Part shown: in pieces, positions 1-11,574 of the stretch
Layout of the letters: every line of letters begins with the position of its first letter
Numbering within the stretch: the stretch's first letter is position 1
Assembly (NCBI GenBank): GCA_029168955.1
Contig: JAPDOI010000107.1
Span: forward strand, 186,001 to 250,000
From: Aplectana chamaeleonis
Taxonomy: Eukaryota > Nematoda > Chromadorea > Rhabditida > Cosmocercidae
Length of the DNA stretch: 64,000 nt
Reading direction: 5' to 3'
Translations under genes and position numbers: made by a program
Notes under the pieces: model-generated
Told to the model about the DNA's origin: nothing
The model's input: the letters and a program-made list of their open reading frames with translations, nothing else
Databases searched by the model: none

Positions 1-1308
1 TCTGAGGAAAGACGCCCCATAAACCCGATGCCGTCGTAGAAGAAGATGCTACCCTGCCAAGCTCACTGGAACCAAAATGGTCAAAGGAGGGGTTAAGCTC
101 GATATAGAAAACATCAGTAGCGCAGTGGTAGGAGGTGTTCGACTATACTAATTTGCAGCACAATAGGAGGAGAAACTTCATCAGCACGTCCTTCTAATGT
201 GCTCCGGATCCTCAGGTGCTTCTGCTATAGTTTTGGAGTGCAACCATATGAGTGCATAAATTAGCTATTCGCAGCAGAACACAGCGAAATGCTAACTCCA
301 AATCTCCCTTTCAATTCCTAAATAAACAACCTTGAACAGAGTTATGACGAAAATGTGAAAAATAGCTTTCTGTTGCGTTATCAAAAAGCGGGTGGTTATC
401 AAAAAAAAAGGTTAACTCTAGCAATAAGCAACAGAGTACAAACAATGCAGCACCTATGCCGAGCAAAAAACATCAAATTGGATTGGGGCTGAAGATAAGA
501 ACCAAACGTGTCGAAAATGAAAGACAATGCACGAGTTTGTTCGTTGATGTCATCAGTCCGTCCAGCCCAGCGTTTCACAGAGGTATCGAATTACTAATGT
601 GTTTGAATGAATAAACAGTGAAATATATATCACTGGCAGCAGCGTTCTCGACAGAGACGACCCGATGTCCAGCTCTATTTGGATCTAGCGGAAAAGAAGA
701 GGCTGTGAGATGGCACACTACACTTTTGCAATGATGGACAAGTTTGGAATGATTGCACCATGAGACTGGCGATTACAACTACAAACGCAAATCTCTACTC
801 AACTAAAAGTATTGCTGGTGGACTGGCGAATATGCATACACAGACACTTTCACATAAAACGGTCGTCCTACGGTGTTTTTTGTGAGTTTTTCATGACACA
901 AAGGGAGATCACGATGAATCGGACTTTGAAAGCTGTACAAATAGTTCTCTTGTGTACGATTCCGAGAGTGAAAGTATTTATGTAGAAAGGCACAGGCATC
1001 TTTGCGAGCGGGTAATGAAGGCGATAATCTGACAATGATGCTGCTGAATGTTGCATATCATTTCACTTTCATCTGAGCTTAGTTCTCTGATAAGGACTGT
1101 CCTTTCAAGCTCTTCACGCGCAAAGGTCAAGAAAGTCAAGCAGCTTTCATTCGAACGACGATTAGTGAGTGACAATTACGTCAGCCACCCTATCAAATTA
1201 TTTGCCCATTGAAATGTATGTATACGGATTTCTATGGGGTCCCTAATATGTATGCCACCATCAGTTGCCTTCAAGCGGGCGAATCGTATGGACTGTGGCG
1301 CTTGTGCA
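1..1308. other. No gene recognised
   Basis: Only short unrelated open frames are present, and none has a recognisable motif or a consistent splice pattern. A stretch near 117-150 (TAGCGCAGTGGTAGG) resembles a tRNA A box, but no B box follows at the right distance, so I do not call a tRNA or SINE. Confidence 0.5.
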
Positions 1309-2613
1309 GCATACAGTATATTTGTTCCGAATCGAATAATCGGATGAGTATCCGACTGTTTCAGTCTGATAAAAAAGTCGACTTTTTATTCGGAAAGTCG
1401 AGTATTCGAAAAAAAGATATATCAGACTACAGAGCGTATCAAAACTATGAAGGCACCCTATTTTTCAAAGACACTGAAATTCACAGTTCGCTGTGTGATG
1501 AGCCCAGTATATCAACAAAGCACCCTCCTCCTACAAATTACACATAATTATAACTTACCACCTAGTTTTTAGCAAGGACAGTTTTTTAGAGTTTTCCGTT
1601 TTATCCTTGTATCAAAACTATAGAAGCACCATGGGAATAGCTGTGATTCTTGACGATATACCCAATCTCTGTTCTCCATTTTTTTGCTTAAGGATGTCAA
1701 GCTTCTACCTAATGCTATTATATTACGTGGTTTAATGCTCATTACCGCAAAAGAAGCCCGTATGGACGTGGGACACGAAGGTGGACACTCCAAGGCAGGA
1801 GATTGTGCTTAACCGAGCTGTTCCTCCATTAATATTGTAACATATGTATCTAGGTTTTTTCGTGTGCATACAAGAAGGAACATAATGGTGGAAGGCTAAG
1901 AAAGCGAATTCCGAAGCAGAAGAGGATGACTGGTGGTTGATTGTCGAACAACACCAACAGCTTCGCGGAGGTCCAAAGCGTTCTTTAGCCAAGTCCCTCT
2001 ACGACGCCCATCTCGAGGTGTGTAAAACGTAACGAAAACATCTTCAGAGACTTCAAGAAAGCTTACCGCTCCAATCCGAGGGTGTATAAGGACGACCCGA
2101 ACGCACCTTACAAAAAGTAACGAAGCTGCACAATTGTTGAAGATGCGCATCTTGAACCTGCTCTCGTAACCCAACACATTTTCGACTTAACAATGTCTGT
2201 TGCGGCAGAAGAAATAAGTTAGAGGACGTCTACTGTCGAAATAGACATTGTTATATCAAACATGTGTTGGGTTATTACCAGAACGAGAGCAGGTTCAAGA
2301 TGCGCATCATCACCAATTGCGCAGCTTCGTTACCTCTTGTAAGGTGCGTTCGGGTCGTCCTTATACACCCTCGGATTGGAGCGGTGAACTCTCTCAAAGT
2401 CTCTAGAGATGTTTTTGTTCCGTTTCACACACCTCGAGATGGGCGTCAGAGAGGGATTTGGCTAGAGAACGTTTTGGACATCCGCGAAGCTGTTGGTGTT
2501 GTCCGGAAATCAACCACCAATCATCCTCTTCTGCCCCAGAATTCCCTTTCTCGGCATCCCACCTTTATGTTCCCTCTTTTATGCACACGAAAAAACCTGG
2601 ATATGTCTCAATA

Positions 2614-3105
2614 TTAAAGGCAGCATAAACGCTCAAAAATGATATCAATTTTATGGAATGAATCGAAGGTCTGAAGCTGTTAATATTCAGAGATAACGAA
2701 AAAACCGGAAGAAAATCGACTGGAATGAAGATATAACGGCTCGTTCTATATTGGCCCAGATGTGGACGAGTTTTACCGCATTGGCTGAAATAGCGGAGCT
2801 AGCGACAAATTTGTTGGGATAACGACGCTAATTTACTCTTACGGCCCTTTCTGGAACTCTTACGACCTTAGAAGCGTAAAAAATAGCCGAAATGACCGTA
2901 ATCGAGCCTTGAACATTTGTATTGAAGGGCGGAGCCCGTATCGGTGGGCGGAGAAAGGATGATTTTGTGACTCAATACGGCTCAAATACGGTCATTTTAA
3001 CTCGTTTTCAACTCTTCCAACTTCGTGAGGGCTCTTCTAGGGCCCTCAAGATCCCATTAATGTGGTTATCTCAACAACTTTTTTGAGCGTGTCTGCTGCC
3101 TTTAA
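2614..3105. mobile_element. MITE nested in foldback arm, TTAA-flanked
   Basis: The element starts TTAAAGGCAGCATAAACGC and ends GCTGCCTTTAA, with GAGCG motifs in inverted positions just inside. The opposite arm of the host foldback keeps the uninterrupted site: in reverse complement it reads CAATATTAATGGAGG with a single TTAA (1829-1832). The filled site has TTAA on both sides. The duplication is therefore TTAA, or TA if the element ends in AAGGCAG; the sequence alone does not separate the two. About 484 bp were inserted and no coding sequence is visible. Confidence 0.85.
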
Positions 3106-3500
3106 TGGAGGAACAGCTCGGTTGTGCACAATTTCCTGTCTTGGAGTGTCCACCTACGTGTCCCATTTCTATACGGGCTTCTTCGTGTGGTAGTGATCAT
3201 TAAACCACGTATAATAGCATTAGGTAGAAGCATGACATACTTCAGTGAACATAGGAGGACTGAGATTGGATATGTGGTCAAGATTCGCAGCTATCCCCGT
3301 GGTGCCTTTAGAGTTTTCTTACAAGAATAAAACGGAAAACTCTAAAAAACTGGCCTTGCTAAGAATTAGGTGGTAAGCTATAATTATGTTAAATTTGTAG
3401 GAGGGTGCTTCGCTGATATACTGGGCTCATCCACTACGAACTGTGAATTTCAGCATCTTTAAAAAATAGGGTGTTTTGATAGTTTTGATACGCACTGTAC

Positions 3501-3715
3501 AGTCGATAAGTCGAATATTCGAAAAAGTGTGATATCCGGCTATAATCGAGAAGTCGAATATTCGAAAAAGTGCGATAGCCCACTATAGTCGAGAAGTCGA
3601 ATATTCGAAAAAGTGTGATATCCGGCTATAACTGAAAAGTCGAATTTTCGAAAAAGTGCGATATCCGACTATAGTCGAAAAGTCGGATATTCGAAACGAA
3701 CTTTATTTGGAACAA
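3501..3715. repeat. 43-bp tandem repeat of TCGAATATTCG units
   Basis: Five diverged units begin at about 3501, 3544, 3587, 3630 and 3673. Each holds AGTCGAGAAGTCGAATATTC followed by GAAAAAGTGTGATATCCG or close variants. It lies just inside the right end of the foldback element, where transposase-binding repeats would be expected. A short equivalent is seen in the left arm near 1370-1420. Confidence 0.8.
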
Positions 3716-3896
3716 GTATAGTATACAGACGACACGGATCGCACTGGAACTTTTGGTTCTATAAAATTGTCGATTGGTAATTCTATTGTTCCACGTCACC
3801 AAAAAGCAAGGTGTGAGAGAGGGGAGAGACACAAGCCCCCCCCCCCCCGCTCTCAGAGTCAACACTGTATATATATGTTTCTCCGACCAGCATTTA

Positions 3897-4390
3897 TTAA
3901 AGGCAGTGTTCACGATGAAAAATGTGTTTTAGTTTACACTAGGAATGAGTAGTGGAGGGGCACACTGTAACGCTAACGTCGAAAGAACGCATGAAAACGA
4001 GCCAGGAAAAGCTCCAAAAGATCCCGAAGTTGCCACTTCGAACGCAAGGCAAACCCCAAAAGCGCAACACACGCCCACCGACGTGAACAAATGAATGCTC
4101 GAGATCGTGAGATGAGCGATGATTTTCAATCATTAGCCCCGTTCTTCCCTTCATTCTCAGCTTCTCTCTTTACTCAGGTCAGCTCGCATAGATCGGCTGC
4201 AAAAGACGGAAGTTACAAGCCTCGGACAACTCGTCTACCATGTTTCCTTAGCTCAATTTTTCAGGGACCATAACTCCGTTCCCAGAAGGTCTTGTAGGAT
4301 TCCAGAGACATAATTGGAATCAGCAAGGGACCATTTTCAAGATATTCGGGAAAACAGAAAAACGATTTTTATCGTGAACACTGCCTTTAA
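3897..4390. mobile_element. MITE, family A (AAGGCAGTGTTCACGAT ends)
   Basis: The left end TTAAAGGCAGTGTTCACGAT and the right end ATCGTGAACACTGCCTTTAA are perfect inverted repeats, with TTAA at both borders. The interior (about 4100-4380) is the reverse complement of sequence near 38640-38800 and 60480-60680, so it belongs to a multicopy family. No open frame with recognisable function is present. Confidence 0.9.
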
Positions 4391-5589
4391 GTATGAGAAT
4401 GACGATAGAGAACTGAAAATGGTATTGTGGTTCTTTCATATTGCGTTGAGGTGACTAAACTCCAAAAAAAAACATCCAAAACAGCGGGAAGTTAATCACG
4501 TCCTGTTGACTTTTTTTGTAAGGCTCCACAGGCATATGTTCTTCAAGTTCCTGTCAATGACAGAGATGCTCGATGCCTTGGATTCGAGTATAAAATAGTC
4601 GTTTTTCTTCTATAGCAGAAAGAGCGTTTTCATGGAGAGGAAAAAAAGAGCCAATCGACTCGAGAGGTTTCATGACGACGGATAGTTGTAAACAAGAGCT
4701 AGTGAGGTATGAGAAGCGGAGGTCCGAATTTGATTTAGGCTAGCCCCTCGGGAGCCACTGCTCGGGTTCTCATTTAAACTTCGACGTGCTCATATGTACA
4801 CTTTTGGAAACGAAACACGCAATATGAGGCGTAGATGAGAGATTGTTTTTTCTTTTACTATCAACGCATTTTGTCGTTCAAACATTCATACTGATTCTCA
4901 CTTCAATGAAAATGCGTCTCGACTTCAAATTTGTCTTGAAAAGCTACGACTATGATTATCAAGAGTTGGAAAGGTGTCCGGAACGGAGCACTGATAAAGC
5001 CTATCCCTTAGATTGACGCATTTTTTCACTCTGCTCGCTTAGGAGTTCAATAATAGAAGCTGTAATCAACTATTGAATTTGGCAGTTGGACACATGCGAA
5101 TCTGTCGGCATCCGTTTTCGCACTAATAAGGGCTAAAAAATTGGAAAAAATAACGGTCAATAGATTTTTTAACCATAATTTTTTTGAAACTACAAACCTC
5201 CATCGGAGGATACCTTCCCATTTGCTGAAAATCTGATTTCGGCAAACGCTTCTTGATAAAAGACAGCGAACATGATGGAAATCGCAGCTATGTTACCTTC
5301 ATAATTTTAATGTGAGGGGCCCTGCAGTCTTGGCGTCGCGGCATTACTCGCAACTAGGAACAGCGCTAGAGGGTGCAATATCGATCACACTAAGCGACAA
5401 GTGCGAACGACGCGGTGACGACAACAGCTCAAGCGAGCTGGAGATGTTAGCCCCAGCAAACTCTTATTTTTCACATCGCCGGTCAACAGCCAATGTACCT
5501 GCAAATCGCGCTAACGCTGGCTGTCTATCGGTATGATGGGGAAGGGATCGATTCACATGGAAACCATCCTCGCCCGAGGTGACCTTATA
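4391..5589. other. No gene recognised
   Basis: About 1.2 kb without a recognisable gene or element boundary. A 74-codon frame at 5312-5536 has no identifiable domain, and I saw no splice partners for it. Confidence 0.5.
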
Positions 5590-6087
5590 AATACCGTATT
5601 TTCTGTAATTAAACACCCGGGTGTACTATTTTTCAACCTCCGTCAAAAGAGGGTTCAATAGAGGGAGGGGCTCAAATAGAGAGAGGAGACTCTAATTTTC
5701 AACCGAGAATTTAAGAGTCAATTTGGGTAAACAAAGTTTATTAGGCAAACCAAAGGCGGACAACAATGAATTACTCGGCGAACTCCAAGAGGTCATCATT
5801 GATAAAATCGTTGTTTAAGTCTTCTTCAAAATCAATCTTTTCTAAAATTTCGGGAAGGTTTTAGGTGTCGACATGTCGAGCAGTGCAAAGCAGTTCACGT
5901 CTGGTAGGAATGGGTCCACCAGCTTTGAAACAGCGAATGACGTCGTCTTCGAATCCATCGGCGGCAATTGTAATCCCGCAATTCTTGAAGGAACGATCGG
6001 TTGAAAGTTGATATCATGATTTCAGGTACACAGACATCGGTGGAGCTTTTGGATTACCGCCTTTGAAGGTCTCGTCCCTGCGCATCT
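5590..6087 (-). mobile_element. pogo/Tigger-like DNA transposon, 3' part
   Basis: The outer end near 5592-5620 reads TACCGTATTTTCTGTAATTA followed by AACACCCGGG. I recall this CCGTATTT...AATAAACxCCC style of terminus from Tigger-type elements. It is followed inward by runs of GGGAGG/CTCTATTTGAG type and then by the transposase C-terminus on the minus strand. The transposon stops abruptly at 6087, where a different element begins, so the 5' part is missing or displaced. Confidence 0.65.
5772..6013 (-). pseudogene. pogo/Tigger-like transposase C-terminus
   Basis: Read on the minus strand from about 6013, the frame contains RSFKNCGITIAADGFEDDVI and later an acidic tail ending LLEFAE and a stop at 5772-5774. 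The order SFxxCGIxxAxDGxEDD is characteristic of the last part of the DDE domain of pogo/Tigger/CENP-B-like transposases, which cut and paste elements at TA sites. One in-frame TAA follows the residues RHVDT, and the N-terminal DNA-binding domain and catalytic core are absent, so this is a remnant. The acidic tail after the stop still reads as protein, suggesting the stop is recent. Confidence 0.7.
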
Positions 6088-8238
6088 GGGGTGGTAGTAA
6101 ATGGGGGTGTTAAACGCGAATTAACAGGCGTTAAATTCGCGTTAAACGCGAGTTTAACCACAACAGAATCTGAGCAGGACTCCTAATAGTTGGGAGAGAT
6201 TTCGCTCTAGTTTCACCCTAACATCCGTCAGTGGTAGGCATTTGATACACTTTCAATGAAAACGCCTCGAAAAAGCAACAATTGTAACCTTTGTTACGAA
6301 AAATAGCGATTTCAATACGTTTTCAGGTCTGTTTTTTCTCTAAAATTCCGACATGTGGCATCCTCGCGATTACTTCGCGTTTAACATACTCTCGCAGACA
6401 GCACAGAAATAGTGCTGAAATGAGAGAGGAACTGGCGGTTAACCGAAAATTTCTCCCGAGTTTTTGGATGCGGTTAGCAATATACAGTAGGAACAGTTTT
6501 GACCATCTATACTGAGGGCAAGTGCGAGTTTAATTAATGCGGAGGGTTAAGGAAATTCGATAGCACTGTTAGCCATTTTGATTCAGGACGTCAGCCTATC
6601 TTTAAAACTGAAAGGTGTTCCAAGGGATAGTCTTTTAACGGCTTCCGCCACGGAAACGGGCTATGAAGGATCAAAAACAAAGCAGGGATAATTGCTGAAA
6701 CACGTTGGCTGTCTTCTTTGGTGGCACTAATCAATCCCTACCAATCAGCTGCTAATTTTTTGGCGAGCGCCGACACTTCTATCCTTTTCCCTATTTGCCT
6801 TCTGAAATTCTTCCGCTTTGCTATTATCAGGTTAGTTTCATTTTCATAATTCATTACATAGCACAGGCTATGAAGACCATGTAGTAAATTTTTTGCTTGC
6901 TCGCGTTTCGAAGAGGTTTCCACAACTTTTTTCAGTGCGAAAAAGTGAAAATTTCCCAAGCCACTGATTTTCAAGTGATTTGATGCTTTAGTAATGTTTA
7001 ATCAGCATTAGTCAAGGCGTATCGGGCGAGTTTTTTGGGAAAGAAATCCGAACTTCTTTCTAAAACCAACTGTATTTGTTCTCCTTTTTCTGCAAGATTC
7101 GAATACTCCTCTTTCATTGCCAGATCAGTGCCATCGTGGCCTCTTTTTTTTTGAGGGTCCGCGACGCACTTGCTTTGGCGCATTGGTAGAGCCACTCGAA
7201 GTGTTTCAAATTCTTACCTTGAAATATGTGCACAAAATCTTTCCCTTGCATGATGCGCATATGAGTGTGTAACAGTGTTTCTATATATTTTCAGCACTAA
7301 CTGCGGGCGGGGGATTAGTTTCATTTTGAGAAGAGGCAAACACTTCACAAATTCAACTGCATCAATGACCGAAACCACACCATTACCCCAATCTCGGACG
7401 CTAGACTTCAGTTGCACGCTTCCAAAAAAAAAACACTTGATTTCTTTTTCAAGAACGAAAATAGACTATCTAGTTTATCATCATTCTTATAAGTTTTTAA
7501 CTATCCATTTCAGTTGAATGCAGGACATTCTTTGAATTTATGTATTACTCGACGAGTTTCGAAATATCTTTTTCGCACCTAGCGTTCTCTTCCCAAGAAC
7601 ACCTTGTAAATAATTCATCCAGAAATCTTCAAATTTTCGTTCGCTCGAAATTTCCTTTGGAGAAATTTTTTGTTTTTCGAAAAAACTTTTGTTTGAAAAA
7701 ATTCGAAAAAACGTTAACAAAGTTACTAAAAATGCAAACTTATGTCAGATCACACGCATTTGATTGATTGAGGCTAATGATTAACCTAACATGTCTTTTC
7801 GAGAGTGGTCCTGAAAACTCACGGAGCTCATAAAAAATTACGAGAATTAGGATTTCCCAGGAAAATTTAAAAAAATTGCGTTCTGATCGTGTTTCGAACA
7901 AGCGAAATATTACGAAGTTCCCTTTGAATGCTCTTCCTAATGAGTAAAATAAATAGCATTACTTGTATAATCTTTCCGATCCCTCGTCTTTCCACCTTAC
8001 ACGTCGTTCGTGTCCAAGTGTAGAAAATACTTATGCAAACGAAGGTCACGCATAATGTATGTGTAAGCAGAGGACAGCTTTCGTTAAACCGGCAACAAAC
8101 CGTGGCACCTATGTCGCGGCCAGGAGGTGGCGGTTTGTTCGCGTTAATTTGGCGGCTCTATTGCATTTATGTCGCGGTATGTTGCCGGCTTGGAGGTGGC
8201 GGTTTATTCGCGTTTAACACCCCATTTACTACCACCCC
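6088..8238. mobile_element. 2.15-kb TIR element (GGGGTGGTAGTAAATGGG ends)
   Basis: The left end GGGGTGGTAGTAAATGGG and the right end CCCATTTACTACCACCCC are inverted, and the similarity runs on through GTGTTAAACGCGAAT for about 33 bp. Just inside both ends are motifs rich in GCG and TTAA (GTTAAACGCGA). No convincing target duplication was found. The same termini occur on a 160-bp element at 9581-9740. The element lies directly against the truncated pogo transposase, so it may have inserted there. Minus-strand frames inside (6738-7417) could be host-derived cargo or an unrecognised element gene. Confidence 0.75.
6738..7417 (-). other. Possible spliced minus-strand frames inside the TIR element
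   Basis: Three consecutive minus-strand frames occur at 7417-7214, 7195-6998 and 6974-6738. The first ends near a possible donor (AGGTAAGAA) and the last starts after GAAAATCAG, a possible acceptor. The last frame is lysine and arginine rich (KREQAKNLLHGLHSLCYVMN). I recognise no family. The frames could be captured host exons or chance; I do not assert a gene. Confidence 0.2.
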
Positions 8239-8465
8239 TGGTTACTCTGCCATTCGCAGAGAGTCACTTCTCACGTTCTGCGCGAGTTTCATATGTAGGT
8301 GAAGGGTTGGCAAGCACATATGCATCAAGTAAAAAGGTGTGAGACAGAAAACGGATCGCAGTCAAAAGCCTCCAATGACTTTTCAGTTTTTTCAGACTTC
8401 ATTTAAATTTAGCACTGAGAACTCTTTCTTTGACACTTCCTACTTTGCGACAAAGCATATAGGTG

Positions 8466-9094
8466 TGACACAATCAGTCCAGCGCGCGGAAACGCGAACG
8501 CAGAACTGGGATTGAATGTGCTCATAGCACTTTTGTAAATATCCTAGTGGGACAATCTGGATGGATTTCGCATGATTCCGTGACACTTGAATTCCGATTT
8601 CTCCCATTTTCAAGGTTCCGTATTTCGGTTGCTGCCCTGGTCCCGTTCTCAGCTTAAGCAAGACCAATCGACCTGAGATTCGGCCATTAACCTTCTTTTG
8701 TGATCCTCATCCAAATAAGCACTGCAGCATGCCAATCCGAAAAACTAGATTTTCAACCATCCTCAGATTTGCAAACAGCGGGCTGACATCTGAAGGTGGT
8801 GAGAAATGGAGTTCTCCAAATTGGCCTGCTGCAATACTTTTTTTTTGGAAGAGGATCACAAAAAAGTTTTTGGCCGAGCCTCAAGTCGATACGTCTTCTT
8901 TAGGGCGAGAATGGGACAAGGGAGCAAAATATGGAAACTTGAAAATGGGATAAATCGGAGCTTGAATGTCATTAAATCATGCAAAATGCGTCCAGAGTGG
9001 CCCACTAGAATATTCACAAAGGTGATATGAACACATTCAATCCTCCGACCGCAGCTCCGCCTTCGCGTTTTCGCGCAGTGGACTGATTGTGTCA
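8466..9094. mobile_element. Foldback element, TGACACAATCAGTCCA ends
   Basis: The sequence beginning TGACACAATCAGTCCA at 8466 returns as TGGACTGATTGTGTCA ending at 9094. Between them two arms of about 280-300 bp (8466-8750 and 8800-9094) are imperfect inverted copies; both contain the ATTCAATG/CATTGAAT block, CCCATTTTCAAG or its complement, and a GATCCTC block near the turn. Frames on opposite strands inside it are shadows of the inversion. No target duplication was evident. Confidence 0.75.
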
Positions 9095-9109
9095 TCTGTG
9101 ATTGCAATT

Positions 9110-9240
9110 GAACAACTCGAATATTCCATTTCTTGAATATACGAATAACCCGAATAATCCGCAACTTTGATATTCGAATATTAAATTTATTCGAATATTC
9201 GAATAATATTCGAAAAAATGAATATTTGGTCAACACTACC
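9110..9240. repeat. AT-rich GAATATTCGAATA cluster
   Basis: Repeated GAATATTCGAATA motifs, partly palindromic, end near TTGGTCAACACTA. This resembles the subterminal part of one of the TCGAA-type elements elsewhere in the window, but I could not find a partner end. Confidence 0.5.
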
Positions 9241-9580
9241 ATCTTCAGCACCGCTGCATGTCCATAGCCAGGGGAAATGGATTTTTGAATCACCTATTGA
9301 TCCGCCATGACCAGACACCGCAAGCGGGATTGAACTAGAGTTTGCGTGCGAGCTCAAGAGCGGTCGTGGGCGCGCGTTAGTGGCTAACAAATCGTTTGGA
9401 AATGATGAGCATCGCTTTGCTCACCGATAAAAAAACTAGCTAATAAACGCGCCAAGAATTTACCGTACACTTATAGTTAGTGTTGTTCACAACCGTACAT
9501 CACATTTTCCCTAAACTGGTGACAAACACACATTCATATGCCTGACCGCAAGGTTGAATACTTCTCGCAGGCATAAATTT

Positions 9581-9740
9581 GGGGTGGTAGTAAATGGATG
9601 ATTAAAAAAATGTGTGATTAAATGGTTTAAGAGAGAAGATGTGAGTAGTGTGTGATCCTTTCCTTTATTCATACACTATTTCCTTGTTCTCTGTCAGCTC
9701 GAGGTTTAGTCGCGTTTTCTAGCCCAATCACTACCACCCC
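9581..9740. mobile_element. Short MITE sharing the 6088-8238 termini
   Basis: It starts GGGGTGGTAGTAAATGG and ends CACTACCACCCC. At 160 bp it has the terminal sequence of the 2.15-kb element but none of its interior, the usual relation of a MITE to a longer relative. Confidence 0.75.
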
Positions 9741-9953
9741 TGGGATATAGTCTGTTGGTCCTGAGATATTGGGACTCACCGTAGTCGATAATACAAACCT
9801 CTTGTTATGAAATAATATTCATACGAATGAAAAAAAGCTGAGTAAGCGTCAGTGCTACGAAGTTCAATTCTAAGAAGTTTTATCGATGAAAAACAGGCGA
9901 AATAAAATGTTTTCGTCTGAAGATTGAGCACAGTGGACGCGTAATAATATAAT

Positions 9954-10085
9954 ATGTATTGGTTGGGAAGGCAACGAGAATGCATTATAGATGAGGAACC
10001 GTTGGCAATGACAGCAAACCCCCAGGGGGTTCGACGTGGTCGAGCAGTGGATGAAGTAGAAGACAAACGTATGGAAAGTGAATGA
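9954..10085 (+). CDS. Small ORF or exon, unknown
   Basis: A 43-codon frame begins MYWLGRQRECIIDEEPLAMT and continues with charged residues including RRGRAVDEVEDKR, ending MESE and a stop. Its composition (acidic and basic residues, few low-complexity runs) looks more protein-like than neighbouring frames. I do not recognise it. The dibasic sites make a peptide precursor conceivable but there is no signal peptide, so it may be an exon, a transposon fragment or chance. Confidence 0.25.
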   Translation: MYWLGRQRECIIDEEPLAMTANPQGVRRGRAVDEVEDKRMESE

Positions 10086-11574
10086 ATGGGTTGTACTTCT
10101 CCCAACACCATAATGAAAAGATTCTTCCATATTAGGCAAGGCAGACTTGGTCAGTTTCAGGTACAAATACTATTTTGACAAGAGAACATGAAGGAGGATG
10201 GTTTCCGAAAGCAGGCAGAGGGGAAATCAGTAATGAGACACGAGGGCCTGTGAACTACTTGGGAACCAGTTCTCCTCAGTGACGTCTTTTTCCATTGCAG
10301 AAAAGCACAAGCCCTCGGCAAGGCGTCAGCAAACTAGGAAATGTGAATAACATCAGAGGCAGTTTCCACGACGAATTTCGAATCCGAGTTTTTCGTAGAT
10401 TATAAGAGGTCTTGTGCCTTGCATGACATATATGCTGAACAAACACGGAAACAACACTGCTAGCCATTCATGGGCACACATTTCCTTCTGAAATAGGAGG
10501 AACCGACCAGCACAGACGCATGATGCTCTCCAGGACAAACAGGAAACAGAAAATTACTTCACTGAAGCAATGCGTTTTGGTGCTCTTTTTTGCAGTTTTT
10601 TTTTCGCTACCAAGAATGAAACAATATGGGCATTTCATGAGAACTGATTCCATAAATTAATTAAACTTATTCGCCTCCGAGCTATTTAAAGGCTCTGACA
10701 ACGTTCAAATGAAATATGTGTTTCGCTCTTCATCCTTCTTGTCGAAAAAACAGATACTCAACATCTGCGAAAATGCAAACAATCGCTTCCAGCTCTTCTT
10801 CGACGTGCAAGAAATCATTCTCTGACAAGATTACTATATGCCGGCTCTAAGGTCTTCTAATGGAAAATTCCGTATTTCTTCCATTAGAAGTACTTTTCTG
10901 TTACAAGCACACCACTTTATGAGGTTCACGTCTGGTACCGGAATAAGAGCTGAGCGTTTTGGATGTGTCAGAACGGGCGGAATGCTGTTTTTTTGGGAAA
11001 GTCTAATGTTGAATATTCAAAGAATTGGGTTCTTATAATGAGCTAATCTGGATACCATAAAATTTTCTGCCTCCAGTCATGTTGACCTATTTCCAATGGC
11101 CCTACCATAGTTAAACTGCCATAGTTGATCAAAGCGATATCGTTTTGGCCCAGGCTTCAGAACCATTTGGCCACAGTAAAAACGTTCAGCAAATTCGGAA
11201 ACGAGGATTGTATTGGAGGCAGCGTAATCGATGAAACAGTTGTCAAGCTTTAATTTCTAGATTAGTGGAAAAATTGAAGTAATATTTTCCAAAAAAAATG
11301 TAAAGAGGGGCTACAAGCGTTGGGGTTCCATCCCACAAGAACGATAGTTAGGTGCACCAGAACGGGGCTACCGTAATCTCACTCGAGTTGGCTGTAAAAT
11401 TTCCTAAGTTTGAACTGTAATTTCGCTACATCTTGACCACCGGTGATGCTATTTTCCTGCCTTGGCAGTCCAGGCAGATCAATTGCTGACCCGTGGAGAA
11501 GGACGGTGTGGGAATGAAGACACACCGCTCTCCACTTCTTTTATATTCCACCCTCTATCAATTGGGTGTGATCA
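10086..11574. other. No gene recognised
   Basis: About 1.5 kb of unassigned DNA. Short frames on both strands (for example 10276-10653 minus) show no domain, and no terminal repeat pairs were identified. Confidence 0.5.

Larger units (their letters stand above)
1317..3720. mobile_element. hAT-like foldback element (TATA-type ends)
   Basis: The ends are inverted copies: the left begins TATATTTGTTCC and the right ends GGAACAAGTATA. They are flanked by GCATACAG (1309-1316) and GTATACAG (3721-3728), a 7-of-8 match that looks like an 8-bp target duplication as made by hAT transposases. Most of the element is two inverted arms, about 1320-2195 and 2240-3720, joined near 2200-2240. The arms translate into the same spurious protein on opposite strands (1896-2177 minus and 2264-2617 plus), which shows the repeat but not a gene. 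The right arm carries a nested insertion (2614-3105) and a 43-bp tandem repeat near its tip. No transposase was found, so it looks non-autonomous. Confidence 0.75.

Noticed and set aside
117..190. tRNA gene
   Set aside because: Only an A-box-like stretch is present; no B box or cloverleaf can be drawn.
1896..2617. Two similar small proteins on opposite strands (MLGY...RFKMRI)
   Set aside because: They are the two arms of the foldback element read in opposite directions.
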